Source: Campanula takesimana (Eukaryota > Streptophyta > Magnoliopsida > Asterales > Campanulaceae). From it: 64,000 bases of DNA. Where the stretch lies: NCBI GenBank assembly GCA_026119855.1, contig JAOWBW010001040.1, positions 413,228-477,227 of the forward strand, read 5' to 3'. The translations under genes and the position numbers were made by a program. Each line of letters opens with the position of its first letter. Position 1 is the stretch's first letter. Shown here in pieces: positions 1-8,780 of the stretch. Below the pieces are notes generated by a model that was not told where the DNA came from, searched no databases, and was given only the letters and a program-made list of their open reading frames with translations.

Positions 1-193
1 CTGCATAAGTGATTAGTGCAGAATAGCAGAAGAAGAAGATGAAGAAGATGAAGAAGTGGGCGATTCTGGTTCTTGATGCGGGATGCGCGCGCCTTAGGCT
101 TAAAAGGCCAGACGTGCGCGCCTCCCCCATCAGGAATCAGAATGCCCAGAAAAGATGTAGATTTTGATCAGAATGCAAGTTTAACCCTCAAAA

Positions 194-212
194 CTCCCCA
201 GCAGAGTCGCCA
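194..212 (-). other. Primer binding site of E0 (tRNA-Arg type)
   Basis: The minus strand reads TGGCGACTCTGCTGGGGAG one base after the LTR end. This is complementary to the 3' end of a plant tRNA-Arg of the GACTCC...GGAGTCG-CCA type, the primer used by Tat/Ogre elements. Confidence 0.8.
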
Positions 213-213
213 C

Positions 214-1178
214 TGTAGATACCCCGGGGGAACCACGGCTTTAGGCTCGAGCGCGTGAGTTACCCTAGGATGTCTAACTTGTTTTAGAGTCGCCACCTAT
301 GTTTTGAGGAACATAAGAAAAACCTATTGATTATAGCCTAAGTTTGATTACGAAAACAGAGATTCTTTGTTTTGAGGTTCGGGGGTTAGATTACGAGATG
401 GGAAGTACCGAAACACCCATCTCGCCCAACTTAAGTTGGTCTTGCTTGATCAAAATCTACATGAATGAAAATGTTCTTCTTCTTCTTCTTTAAGTCATAA
501 AATGGGGGGTTTAAAATATGATTTGGAATGTAGGAGATAACCCCTTAACCAACCTCAATGAGATGAGGTTATCATTAGAGTCATGTCCCAAAATGATTTG
601 GGTGATTGCACATTTGATTAAAGTAAAAGAGAGAGAGGAGATGAAGTAGAAAAGAAAGGAAAAGATGGACTTTTACCTACAATTTGAAGAACTTCAAATG
701 TCGCTTGATGAGATCCTTGGAGAACCTTTAGAAAGTGATTTTTGTATAGTTTTTGTAAGTTCAATCTTCGGTCTAAGTTTTCGATCCTTGAAAAATGGAG
801 GTAAAGAGAGGTTTTTATAGGTGAAAGAGGGGTGTTTTTGGTGCCAAAACTCAGTCACCAAGAAATCCTTCCCGGGCAAAATCCTGTAAATTGAGCAAGG
901 GAGAGAATCCTGGCCAGAAATCTGTAACTGACGCCCAGAGGCGCGCGCTTCCTGCTTTGGGGGCGGAAGGCGCGCGCGTCTGGCTCCTCCTGTCGGAGGC
1001 GCGCGACTCAGAGAAGGTAATTTTGACAGAATGGACTAGAAAGTCAGCCCTGTCATTCAGTTTAGTCCCTAGACTTAACGAAGTCAGTCAGGAACTTAAC
1101 GGAAGTGACAGAAACTAACGAGAAACACTTAAAATAGGGAGAAACACAAGATCAAATGTGCAATCGGGGTGAGCGGTC
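214..1178 (-). repeat. 5' LTR of E0, truncated at its U3 end
   Basis: On the minus strand it ends CCCCGGGGTATCTACA directly before a primer binding site, so it is a 5' LTR. A TATA box (CTATAAAAAC on the minus strand) lies near 809-818. A GC-rich cluster of GCGCGCGC motifs at 939-1010 includes the imperfect inverted pair GGCGCGCGCTTCC / GGAAGGCGCGCGC. A PBS-like TGGCGACTCT sits inside the LTR at 286-295. The expected terminal TGTAGACACCCC is missing; sequence switches to element A at about 1178. Confidence 0.85.
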
Positions 1179-2427
1179 CAAAGTATTTTTATTTAACTTA
1201 TTTTCATTAATTTCTGTTACTTCGGTTAAGTTCCTAACTGATTCCGTTAGTTTTGGACTAAACTGCATAACAGAGTTAACTTTTAGGGTCATTCTGTCAT
1301 TCTGTCATTTTTTACCCGCGGGCGCTTCCGGCACTGCCAGTGAGCCGCGCGCGCGTCCCGCCCCAAAAGCCGGACCCGCGCGCTTCCCACTTTGGCAGTA
1401 ACGGATTGCACCTTATTTCCCTCCCTTTTCTTATTTACAAACATCTTTTCTTAATCACAAAAACCATCTTTTTACATCCACATTCATCCCCCCTTTTCTC
1501 ATTAACTCCCAATCCCAAATTCTAAGCCTTTTCCCAAAAACTAATATTTCTTTCATTTATTATTTGATTTCTTTTATTTTTCTTATATTCATTTATCTTA
1601 TTTGTGATTGGCCCATTCCATTTCACATGGATGACCAATTTCCCTCCATCATTTCCCTCTCTTTTTTACCTATAAAAACCATCATCTTCTACCTTGGAAA
1701 AGGACTTCTTTTTGGACTCCAACCTTGATTCACCAACTACATTATACACAAATTCTCCCAACAAGAGTTCTTAGTAACAAGACTCTACACAAATTGTTCT
1801 ACAACAATTTCATTACAACAATAACACTTTCAAGTCAAGGTTCCAAGTCCTCTTTCTCAAGGTACAACTCCATTTTCTTCCTTTGTTTTCTTCTTCTTGA
1901 TGTATGCAATCCCCATTAATGGGACATGACCAACATGACTACTTCACATATTGAAGTTAGTTAAGGTTATCTCCCTACATTTTAATCTTAACTTTAATTC
2001 ACCATGTTAATTTCTCTTCATCTCTTAATGTAATTCTTTAATATTACTTGTTACATGTAATCTTTATCATTAAATAAATAAAACAATTCTATTTTATTTC
2101 CCCTTTATTTCCTCTTTTCTTCTCATCACAATTGTTAGCACATTTCTATTTAATTAATTGAAGGACATGTAAATATTAGAACACCAATAGTAGCAAGACC
2201 CGCGTAAGCGAGGCGGAGTGGGTGTTTAAGTACTTCCCACTCCGTCACCTAACCCCCGAACCCTTCTCTCCCGAATCTCTGGTTTTGTACATAAATTAGG
2301 CTATTTCTAGGTTTTTCTTATGTTCCTTTAAAAACATAGGTGGCGACTCTAAACAATCTAAAACAAGTTAGACATCCTAGGATAATTCACCGCTCTAGCC
2401 AAGCCGTGGTTCCCCGGGGTATCTACA
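1179..2427 (+). repeat. 5' LTR of element A (first 40 bp missing)
   Basis: Matches 8821-10069 base for base apart from about four substitutions, and ends GTATCTACA before the PBS. It starts inside the LTR at CAAAGTATTT, where E0 is fused on. TATA box at 1671. CpG-rich cluster at 1315-1390. PBS-like TGGCGACTCT at 2341-2350, 78 bp before the LTR end. Confidence 0.93.
1671..1678 (+). promoter_or_regulatory. TATA box of element A LTR promoter
   Basis: TATAAAAA in the LTR, preceded by a pyrimidine-rich tract; the 3' LTR copy begins TATAAAAA at about 9311. A'-family and E0 LTRs have a TATA box at the equivalent place, which supports it as the core promoter setting the U3/R boundary shortly downstream. 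Confidence 0.7.
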
Positions 2428-2428
2428 G

Positions 2429-2447
2429 TGGCGACTCCGCTGGGGAC
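2429..2447 (+). other. Primer binding site of element A (tRNA-Arg type)
   Basis: TGGCGACTCCGCTGGGGAC, one base after the LTR end; complementary to the 3' end of a plant tRNA-Arg. Confidence 0.85.
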
Positions 2448-3679
2448 GATTTAGAGGGTTAAACTTGCGTTCTTAACTTTTGGTGTTCTTATTACTGTTT
2501 TCTGGGCATTCTGGTAAAAAGGGTGGGAAGCGCGCGCCTCTGGCCTCCTTGGCCTAAAGAGCGCGCGTCCGACCCTTATTATCAGAATCGCCCGCCTTCC
2601 TTCTTGTCCTTCAATTTCATATTTCTGTGCTAACAAGTTTCTACAGGGGAAAGTTACATAATTTGGGACCAGGGCAATCCCCTGAGTCCGCAGTTTCTTC
2701 TAACATTCTGACAGGTACCCCAGATCCGCGCGCCTCCCATATTCATTGCGCAATGCGCGCGCTTCCCACATCACTTGCCTGAGGCGCGCGCTTCTAGGAA
2801 ATTTTCCAGATACAGAACAGTGCACAGAAAGCAGAACAGAACAGAATGATAGTGTGTGGGCACCGGGCCTGCATACAATTTCTTTTACTTTCTGTTTATT
2901 TTTATCGGTCACACGGGTGATTCGAAAGTTGTAAATTACGTGCTTATTTGTTTTTTTTTATTTCCTTAAAAAAAAAAAAAATGTTTTGTCACATGTTAGA
3001 CCTCACACTACATACACATATTCTTATCAACTGCTCACTATCGAGTCGCACAAGTCCAACCCCAAACCCGTCGAGGCCCGTCCTAGAAAGTTTCAAGCTC
3101 CACCCGACCTTGACTCTTTCGAAGCGGTCAACCTCAGCCCGTGGCGTAGTTCAAGACTACATGCCGGGGGTGACCTTTAAGCCTCATATTCAAGCCGAGT
3201 ACAAACCACACAATTCTAGTCTAGGCTCTAACACTCCATGACTCAAGTCGGTTTTTCATGTATCGAGATTTCCCTAAACTAATGTCTTCAAATCATACAT
3301 GCCAGCTTGTTGCAATGGACGAAATAAAACTCCGTCCCCAAAAGTGGGCATTTTGGACGAAAATAAAAATCCGTCCCCGCATGTATGATTTACTACATTA
3401 ATTTAGTTTAATCCCGTCACATGTAGGTATCACAAACGTGGTGGAATCCGATGAGTATATGGGACCGCGAGAAGGTCTATATACTAGTGTGACGATTCCA
3501 CTATTTTTCTAGAAACCCCAAAAAGGACTCCGTCCTTCCGACTTTGTAAATAAAAAAAAAAAGTCTTTTTTTTCTTTATGTGGTTGAGTCTTTTTTCCTT
3601 TGTTGTGGGTGAAGTTACTTTACTCAAAAGGTGTTTGTGGGGCCATCCTAAGATCAACCGTGTTCTCTCCATAGGTCCA
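2448..3679 (+). other. Untranslated leader of element A
   Basis: No credible coding sequence. It contains GCGCGCGC-type motifs at 2528-2575 and 2725-2800 (for example GCGCGCGCTTCC) matching those in the LTRs, an A-tract near 2967-2980, and a T-rich stretch just before gag. Packaging signals would be expected here, but none can be identified by eye. Confidence 0.6.
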
Positions 3680-4648
3680 ATGACTTCAAATGGCAACGAC
3701 AACGGCATTCCCGTGTCCAACGAAGGGTTATTCCGCATGGTGGAAGCATTGAAAGAGCAAGTTGATACACTAGCCGAGAATGTCCGCCGCAAGGATGATC
3801 TATGGCGAGCTCGTTACAAGCATGTGAAAACGGTCCACGAGAAAGAAGTTGCTCAACTCAAGAACCGATTAAAGGGGCTCACGAATGAAGGAAAGGTCCA
3901 AAGCATTGATACCGGTTTGGTCAACACTCTCATGTCCTACATTGACCAAAGGCTTAGTAGGCTAAATTTGCACAAGGGCCCGAGCACCGATCTCCATCAA
4001 GCTTCCCTCCTCATGAACACAATGGAGACTCTTCCCGAAAAATTCAAGATGCCCGATATTGGCAAGTTCAAAGGCACCTCTTGCCCCGACGCTCATGTCG
4101 ACTCCTACATTTGGGCCATGCTACCAAAGAAAGTGTCTCCTCAAATAATGGCACAATGCTTCCCGCTTACTCTCGAGGGGGTCGCAAAAGATTGGTATAT
4201 GGGTCTTCCGATTTCCACCCGCCTCAATTGGGATGCCGCTATGCTTGCCTTCAAGTCACAATACCAAGGCAACTCCATGTTCCGTCCCACCAAGAAAGAA
4301 TTGGAGAGCACCGTGCAAATGGGTGATGAATCATTTGGGGGTTTCTATCGCCGTTGGAACGACAAGCTAGCCGAGATGGTTGATAGGCCTTCCAAGAAAG
4401 AACAAATGGACATCTTCTTGAAGTGTTTGAAAATGGACTACCGCACTAATCTTAGTGGGGCTTTTCACTCCGATTTTGCAAGCATGTATGATGCGGGAAT
4501 TAGAGTCGACAATTTGCTCCTAGAAATGGCCGAGTCTTCCTACGAGACAAGCTTAAACGATGAAGACATGGACGAATGTAGTGACATGGAAGACTACAAC
4601 GACAATGGGGACTACGACAGCAATCTTCGTTTCTCTTTCTCTACTTAG
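3680..4648 (+). CDS. Gag-like capsid protein of element A
   Basis: An intact ORF encoding a retrotransposon Gag. The ATG at 3680 is chosen because the protein from there (about 322 aa, starting MTSNGNDNG) has normal composition, while the 34 in-frame residues upstream are hydrophobic leader-derived sequence. A coiled-coil-like segment (about residues 10-60) is followed by the capsid core with KFKMPDIGKFKGTSCPDAH, FPLTLEGVAKDWY, and FYRRWNDKLAEM, the same landmarks seen in the Gags of B and C (KFKMP-[DE]-x-x-KF-x-GT-x-CP; F-x-x-RW). The C-terminus is strongly acidic (DEDMDECSDMEDYNDN) and has no CCHC zinc knuckle, unlike B and C. It is followed by non-coding DNA rather than pol. It should form virus-like particles in the cytoplasm; without a zinc knuckle, RNA binding must rely on other residues or on a helper. 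Confidence 0.85.
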   Translation: MTSNGNDNGIPVSNEGLFRMVEALKEQVDTLAENVRRKDDLWRARYKHVKTVHEKEVAQLKNRLKGLTNEGKVQSIDTGLVNTLMSYIDQRLSRLNLHKGPSTDLHQASLLMNTMETLPEKFKMPDIGKFKGTSCPDAHVDSYIWAMLPKKVSPQIMAQCFPLTLEGVAKDWYMGLPISTRLNWDAAMLAFKSQYQGNSMFRPTKKELESTVQMGDESFGGFYRRWNDKLAEMVDRPSKKEQMDIFLKCLKMDYRTNLSGAFHSDFASMYDAGIRVDNLLLEMAESSYETSLNDEDMDECSDMEDYNDNGDYDSNLRFSFST

Positions 4649-4999
4649 AAAATAGGATTTAAAAAAAAATAAAAAAAAATGAGTCAAAAGTCCTCTTTAG
4701 TGTGCATCAATGTTTTCTCTCGTCCCATGTTAAGTGTCGAGTCTTATCATCGAATAAAAAAAGTCGTTCTTGTCCTCATACACTCTTCCAAGTTGTTCAA
4801 TCTAATTCTTGGCAAAATGATGAAAAGATGTCTAAACGAGTTTTGGAATGAAGGCCATCACTTGAGCGCCTAGGGCTAAACATCGACGCCAACATCAACG
4901 ACGAAGCCAAGACAAACAAGGTGGAGCAACAATCATGAAGAAGTCAAGCAAAGTTTTCAAAGGGAGATTAAAAAAAAAAAAAAAAAAAAAAAAGAGCTC

Positions 5000-5030
5000 G
5001 CTAGGTTGAAACCATCAAATCAACCTAGGC
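5000..5030 (+). ncRNA. Candidate hairpin motif M1, first copy in element A
   Basis: GCTAGGTTG pairs with CAACCTAG-GC around an A-rich loop. It lies between two A-tracts and upstream of motif M2 at 5191, the arrangement seen after pol in elements B and C. The outer stem differs in sequence from the other copies but still pairs. Candidate cis-acting RNA structure; function unknown. Confidence 0.45.
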
Positions 5031-5190
5031 AAAAGTTAGAGCACAAAAAAAAAAAAAAAAAGAAAAAAAAAAAGAAACCCCCCTCAATCAAAGAAGTTCA
5101 CATCAAGATCAACATCAATCCATCCACCAAAGGAGGACGAAGCTACACGACGAAGCAACAATTCCATCCCGAAGAATGGAGAATCCACAA

Positions 5191-5249
5191 GAACTACGGT
5201 GACCTGAGCCTCTACACTGGAGGAACGTAGGCAACCTGCGGGTCCGGTC
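5191..5249 (+). ncRNA. Candidate structured RNA motif M2, first copy in element A
   Basis: Begins GAACTACGGTGACCTGAG and ends GGGTCCGGTC. CTACG pairs with CGTAG (outer stem) and CCTC with GAGG (inner stem). Four other copies in the window keep the outer sequence and change the inner stem in a paired way. Candidate cis-acting RNA structure shared by Tat elements. Confidence 0.55.
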
Positions 5250-5703
5250 TCATGCAAGAAAGAAGATATGTTTAGCCCTAGCGCGTTATGGTGATTGGCC
5301 TTCATCTCGAACTTGTCAAGACATCTTTGTACGATTCATTTGCCAATGAATTAATCACCAAAAATATTGAACAACTTTCTTAGATTTGGAATCATTTCGC
5401 GCTCCTTGTCGAGTCTAGGAACTTCTATTCTTTCTGCGTACTCCCAATTTCTTGCAATCAAATTGGGGCTTTCCTTCTCTTCTCTCTTAATGACTTACTT
5501 GCCTTCGTGAGTCATTCAATTCAACAAAAAAAAATAAAAAATACATGTCAATACTAGGGACACTTCCCTAGTCGAGTCAATGTCACTCATCTTTATTGAC
5601 AAAAGGTTTTCACCGCAAAATCACATGTCTCTCATCCTCAGCTAGAGTCAATGCACACTTCCTCATTAATCGAGTCAAAAATGAAGACGCAAAAGAGATG
5701 CCC

Positions 5704-5736
5704 GCTAGATTGAAAACCCGAAAGGGCGGTCTAGGC
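5704..5736 (+). ncRNA. Candidate hairpin motif M1, second copy in element A
   Basis: CTAGA/TCTAG outer stem around GAAAACCC-GAAA-GGGC, a CCC/GGG hairpin with a GAAA loop. It is followed by an A-rich run and CAGGGTG, as in B and C. Confidence 0.55.
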
Positions 5737-7752
5737 AAAAAACAGGGTGCGTCATAAAAAAAATGAGAGAGTGAGAGAGAGAAGGGAAAGAGAAATGGAG
5801 ATCCCCGGCCTCTAAAGAAGACAAGTTCTACATTGAATCTCCTCAGCAAGTCAATTCCCCACCGAGTCAACTTTGGGATTGCAAAAGGCTCGACAAGATA
5901 TAGCAACGTCAAAGGTTGTCTTGGGTTATCGGCATCATTCTCCAGCAGTGTGCATTTTTGGGTTCATGAAAAAAAAGGCCCGTGGTAGCCAAGACCCATC
6001 CGAGAACGAGCCCATCATAAAAGGGCACGAGGTTGCACAAATAATCCCTAGCTAGTCAATTGGCTTGGGCAACAAATAGCAACGACATGTGTCTCAGTTT
6101 TCAAAACTTCTTCAAGTATGTGCTTCTAATGTACGCCGAAAGGCTCCCGAGAAATGGAGTAGCTCTTGCCATATCTTCTCATGTTTATTCCCTCACACGA
6201 GGACGAGTCACTCTTGCTTTGCTCAAAAAATGGTGACGCCCTAGGGGCTATGTGACTCAAGAACAAGGGATTCTTTTGCTTCATTTGGCAATCAATACGC
6301 CCTAGGGGCTATGCTCAAGAAAGATGTGTGAGACTATCCTCAAAGTCCCTCAAAAGGGATGCCAAAAAGCCCTCTTGTCATGTGTGCCCGTGCTCGTTTC
6401 CCCAATCAAGGGTGGACCTTTCTCGCAATCAATGATGGCACTCTAGGGGCTATGGTCAAGTCTTAAAGGCTCCCTCGGCAAAGAGGAATTAACTCCCCAG
6501 CAGTATCCCCAACCAAGTCATGTGCAACATTGGAAGCTTCCTCAATTCGGCACCGAAGGTCTCCAAGGGCTTCGCAATCTACAATCTTTTGGGCTACGGC
6601 ATTACAGTAATCCGAGCAAAGAGCAATATTGGGGCTTTACGACCGACAGTCTTTTGGGCAACAATACTCGAGCAACGCAATTTGGGAGTAGTCTTATGGC
6701 TCCATGAGAACAATCAAGATTCAAGGGTCTCTCAACACTTCAAATCAAAGGCCTCTTGGTTTTAAATGAAGACTCCGATGTTATGAATGATGTTGATGAT
6801 TTTTGTTAGAACTCACAGCGAGATTTTGAAGGAAGTCTTAGAGAAAAGGAAAAAGATTCAATATGCTAAACTCTAATCAAAACAGGGTTATAGCGGGAAA
6901 TGCCACGGCCAATCCCAATGTTTCTGCAATTCAGCACCCCCTTCTCCAAGATCAAAAGCACAAGGTGCAGCTCAGATAAAGTTGGGCCACAGCACTAGTT
7001 GCATCCGAAGATCCGTCATTAGTTCAACTCAAGAAGAGTCAATCAAGCATACTTATCACACCAGGACCTTATCCTCTGCGACCTCGACGGCACCGCAAGA
7101 CATTACTGCATCCTTTGACATAAGCCCTCAGCCATTTGGGTATCGACCACAATGAGGCCATTCATCTCCCCAGTAAGAGCAAGAAGGAGATCTCTATCAA
7201 GAATTCTACCAAACGGTACACCCGCTCTCAATGCCGAGCCAATCGCGAGGTAATTTGGGGCTTTACAATGAAAGGTCTTCACATCTCACCATCTACAAGC
7301 CCACGACACTTGGGGCTTTGCAATCTCTCGAAGCTTGGCATCAACGATCTCCTCTTGGGGCTTGCTCACTACAACAATAAAGGGCGATTTACTCGAATGG
7401 GTCAAGAGCTGATTTATCTTGGACCTATGCAAGTCCCTCAAAATTTGGCATCAAAGGCATTCTAGGGACTTTACAATCAGCAACCCCTCATCTCGGCATC
7501 AAAAGCCTTTTGAAGCCCCATAATCGACAAATCTCTTGGGGCTAGACATCAATCTTCGTTGGGCACACCAGCGACAACAGAATTCAAGCGAGGCAATCCG
7601 GACTTCGACTGAACATGACTTGATCTTGGGTTGGCTTCACAAGCACACAATGGTTAAAATGGTTCACCCACGAACTAAAAAAAAAAAAAAATCTTTTCCT
7701 CACATGTGTGCATATTCTTTCCTTTCTAATCTTAAAAAAACAAAAACAAATC

Positions 7753-7784
<32 letters not shown>

Positions 7785-7900
7785 AATAAAAATAAAAAAA
7801 AAAAAAAGATTTTTCTTTTTCTTTCTCCTTCTATGTGCAAAAGTATGTGCTTTACTTTGCTTTGCTCCTAGCTTCTCCTCCAGCATTCTCCATCATCCTT

Positions 7901-7957
7901 GAACTACGCTGGTCTGATTCCCTTCAAGGGATACGTAGGCAACCTTTGGCACGACCA
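7901..7957 (+). ncRNA. Candidate structured RNA motif M2, second copy in element A
   Basis: GAACTACG ... ATACGTAGGCAACC with inner stem TCCCTT/AAGGGA in place of CCTC/GAGG. It lies about 220 bp before the 45-bp repeats, mirroring the second M2 copy in element B near its 3' repeats. Confidence 0.5.
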
Positions 7958-8176
7958 ACCCATCATCCAGAGTACCATCTCGCCAACCCAACATCAAGGG
8001 CATTCTCTCATCAACATCTAAATAATGGACATTATCCATCAAAGCATCCTCCGCGGACATCAAGAATCCATCTCCACTCAAGCGGCAATGGTAAGCGAAG
8101 CATCCGCTACTCAAGGCACTTCATCCCCACCAGAAAGTGGTCAACCGTGCCCACACCCCACAAAGTCAACAACATA

Positions 8177-8598
8177 AGCTCCCATGAGCTCCAAGTCGGC
8201 AACTCGATCCATATCGAGACAAGCTCCCATGAGCTCCAAGTCGGCAACTCGGTCCATATCGAGACAAGCTCCCATGAGCTCCAAGTCGGCAACTCGGTCC
8301 ATATCGAGACAAGCTCCCATGAGCTCCAAGTCGGCAACTCGGTCCATATCGAGACAAGCTCCCATGAGCTCCAAGTCGGCAACTCGGTCCATATCGAGAC
8401 AAGCCCCCATGAGCTCCAAGTCGGCAACTCGGTCCATATCGAGACAAGCCCCCATGAGCTCCAAGTCGGCAACTCGGTCCATATCGAGACAAGCCCCCAT
8501 GAGCTCCAAGTCGGCAACTCGGTCCATATCGAGACAAGCTCCCATGAGCTCCAAGTTGGCAACTCGGTCCATATCGAGACAAGCTCCCATGAGCTCCA
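8177..8598 (+). repeat. 45-bp tandem repeat, nine full units plus part
   Basis: Units start at 8177 and every 45 bp to 8537, with a partial unit from 8582. Each begins AGCTCCCATGAGCTCCAAG. They are nearly identical. The period is a multiple of three and no stop occurs in several frames on both strands, which gives long but meaningless repeat ORFs. A' carries the same repeat in opposite orientation (51056-51290), so it belongs to the family's 3' region. Confidence 0.9.
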
Positions 8599-8768
8599 AT
8601 ACAACACTCCAGCAAAATTCGCTCATGCAGGGAGCGCACCCCTATCTCTAGCAATTTCAAATTACTGCTTTCATCGAGTCTTTGCTTTCTTTTCTTTCTT
8701 TTTCTTTGTCGATGTCCTCGGCGGGTGTTTTTACTTTCGTCGACGCGTTTTGCTTTGCAATCCACGTC

Positions 8769-8780
8769 GCCGAGGGGCTC
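8769..8780 (+). other. Polypurine tract of element A
   Basis: GCCGAGGGGCTC directly before the 3' LTR; the likely plus-strand primer site. The same 12-mer (as its complement) precedes the LTRs of A' (50871) and B (24151). Confidence 0.7.

Larger units (their letters stand above)
1..1178 (-). mobile_element. E0: 5' end of a minus-strand Tat-type LTR retrotransposon (partial)
   Basis: Read on the minus strand this is an LTR (1178 to 214), a tRNA-Arg primer site, and about 190 bp of leader that leaves the window at position 1. It matches element A and A' in LTR end (ends GGGGTATCTACA), primer site and leader start (GAGGGTTAAACTTGC). No coding sequence of this copy is in the window. A GAA-rich microsatellite lies at about 27-57. 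The LTR lacks roughly its first 16 bp, at the junction with element A. Confidence 0.85.
4649..8176 (+). other. Non-coding interior of element A in place of pol
   Basis: No ORF here resembles pol. It holds A-tracts (4664-4680, 4971-4993, 5046-5074, 7678-7690, 7730-7806), two copies each of the hairpin motifs annotated separately, and loose dispersed repeats such as CGCCCTAGGGGCTATG (near 6238, 6298 and, diverged, 6441) and TTGGGGCTTT (several between 6600 and 7370). The phrases suggest an old, internally repeated filler. I do not recognise a protein remnant. Confidence 0.6.

Noticed and set aside
194..212. tRNA gene fragments
   Set aside because: The tRNA-Arg-like stretches are primer binding sites of LTR elements, only 19 bp long and next to LTR ends.
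2700..3241. Small ORFs of 60-100 codons in the leader of A
   Set aside because: They overlap on both strands, have no recognisable motif, and are not shared with B or C.
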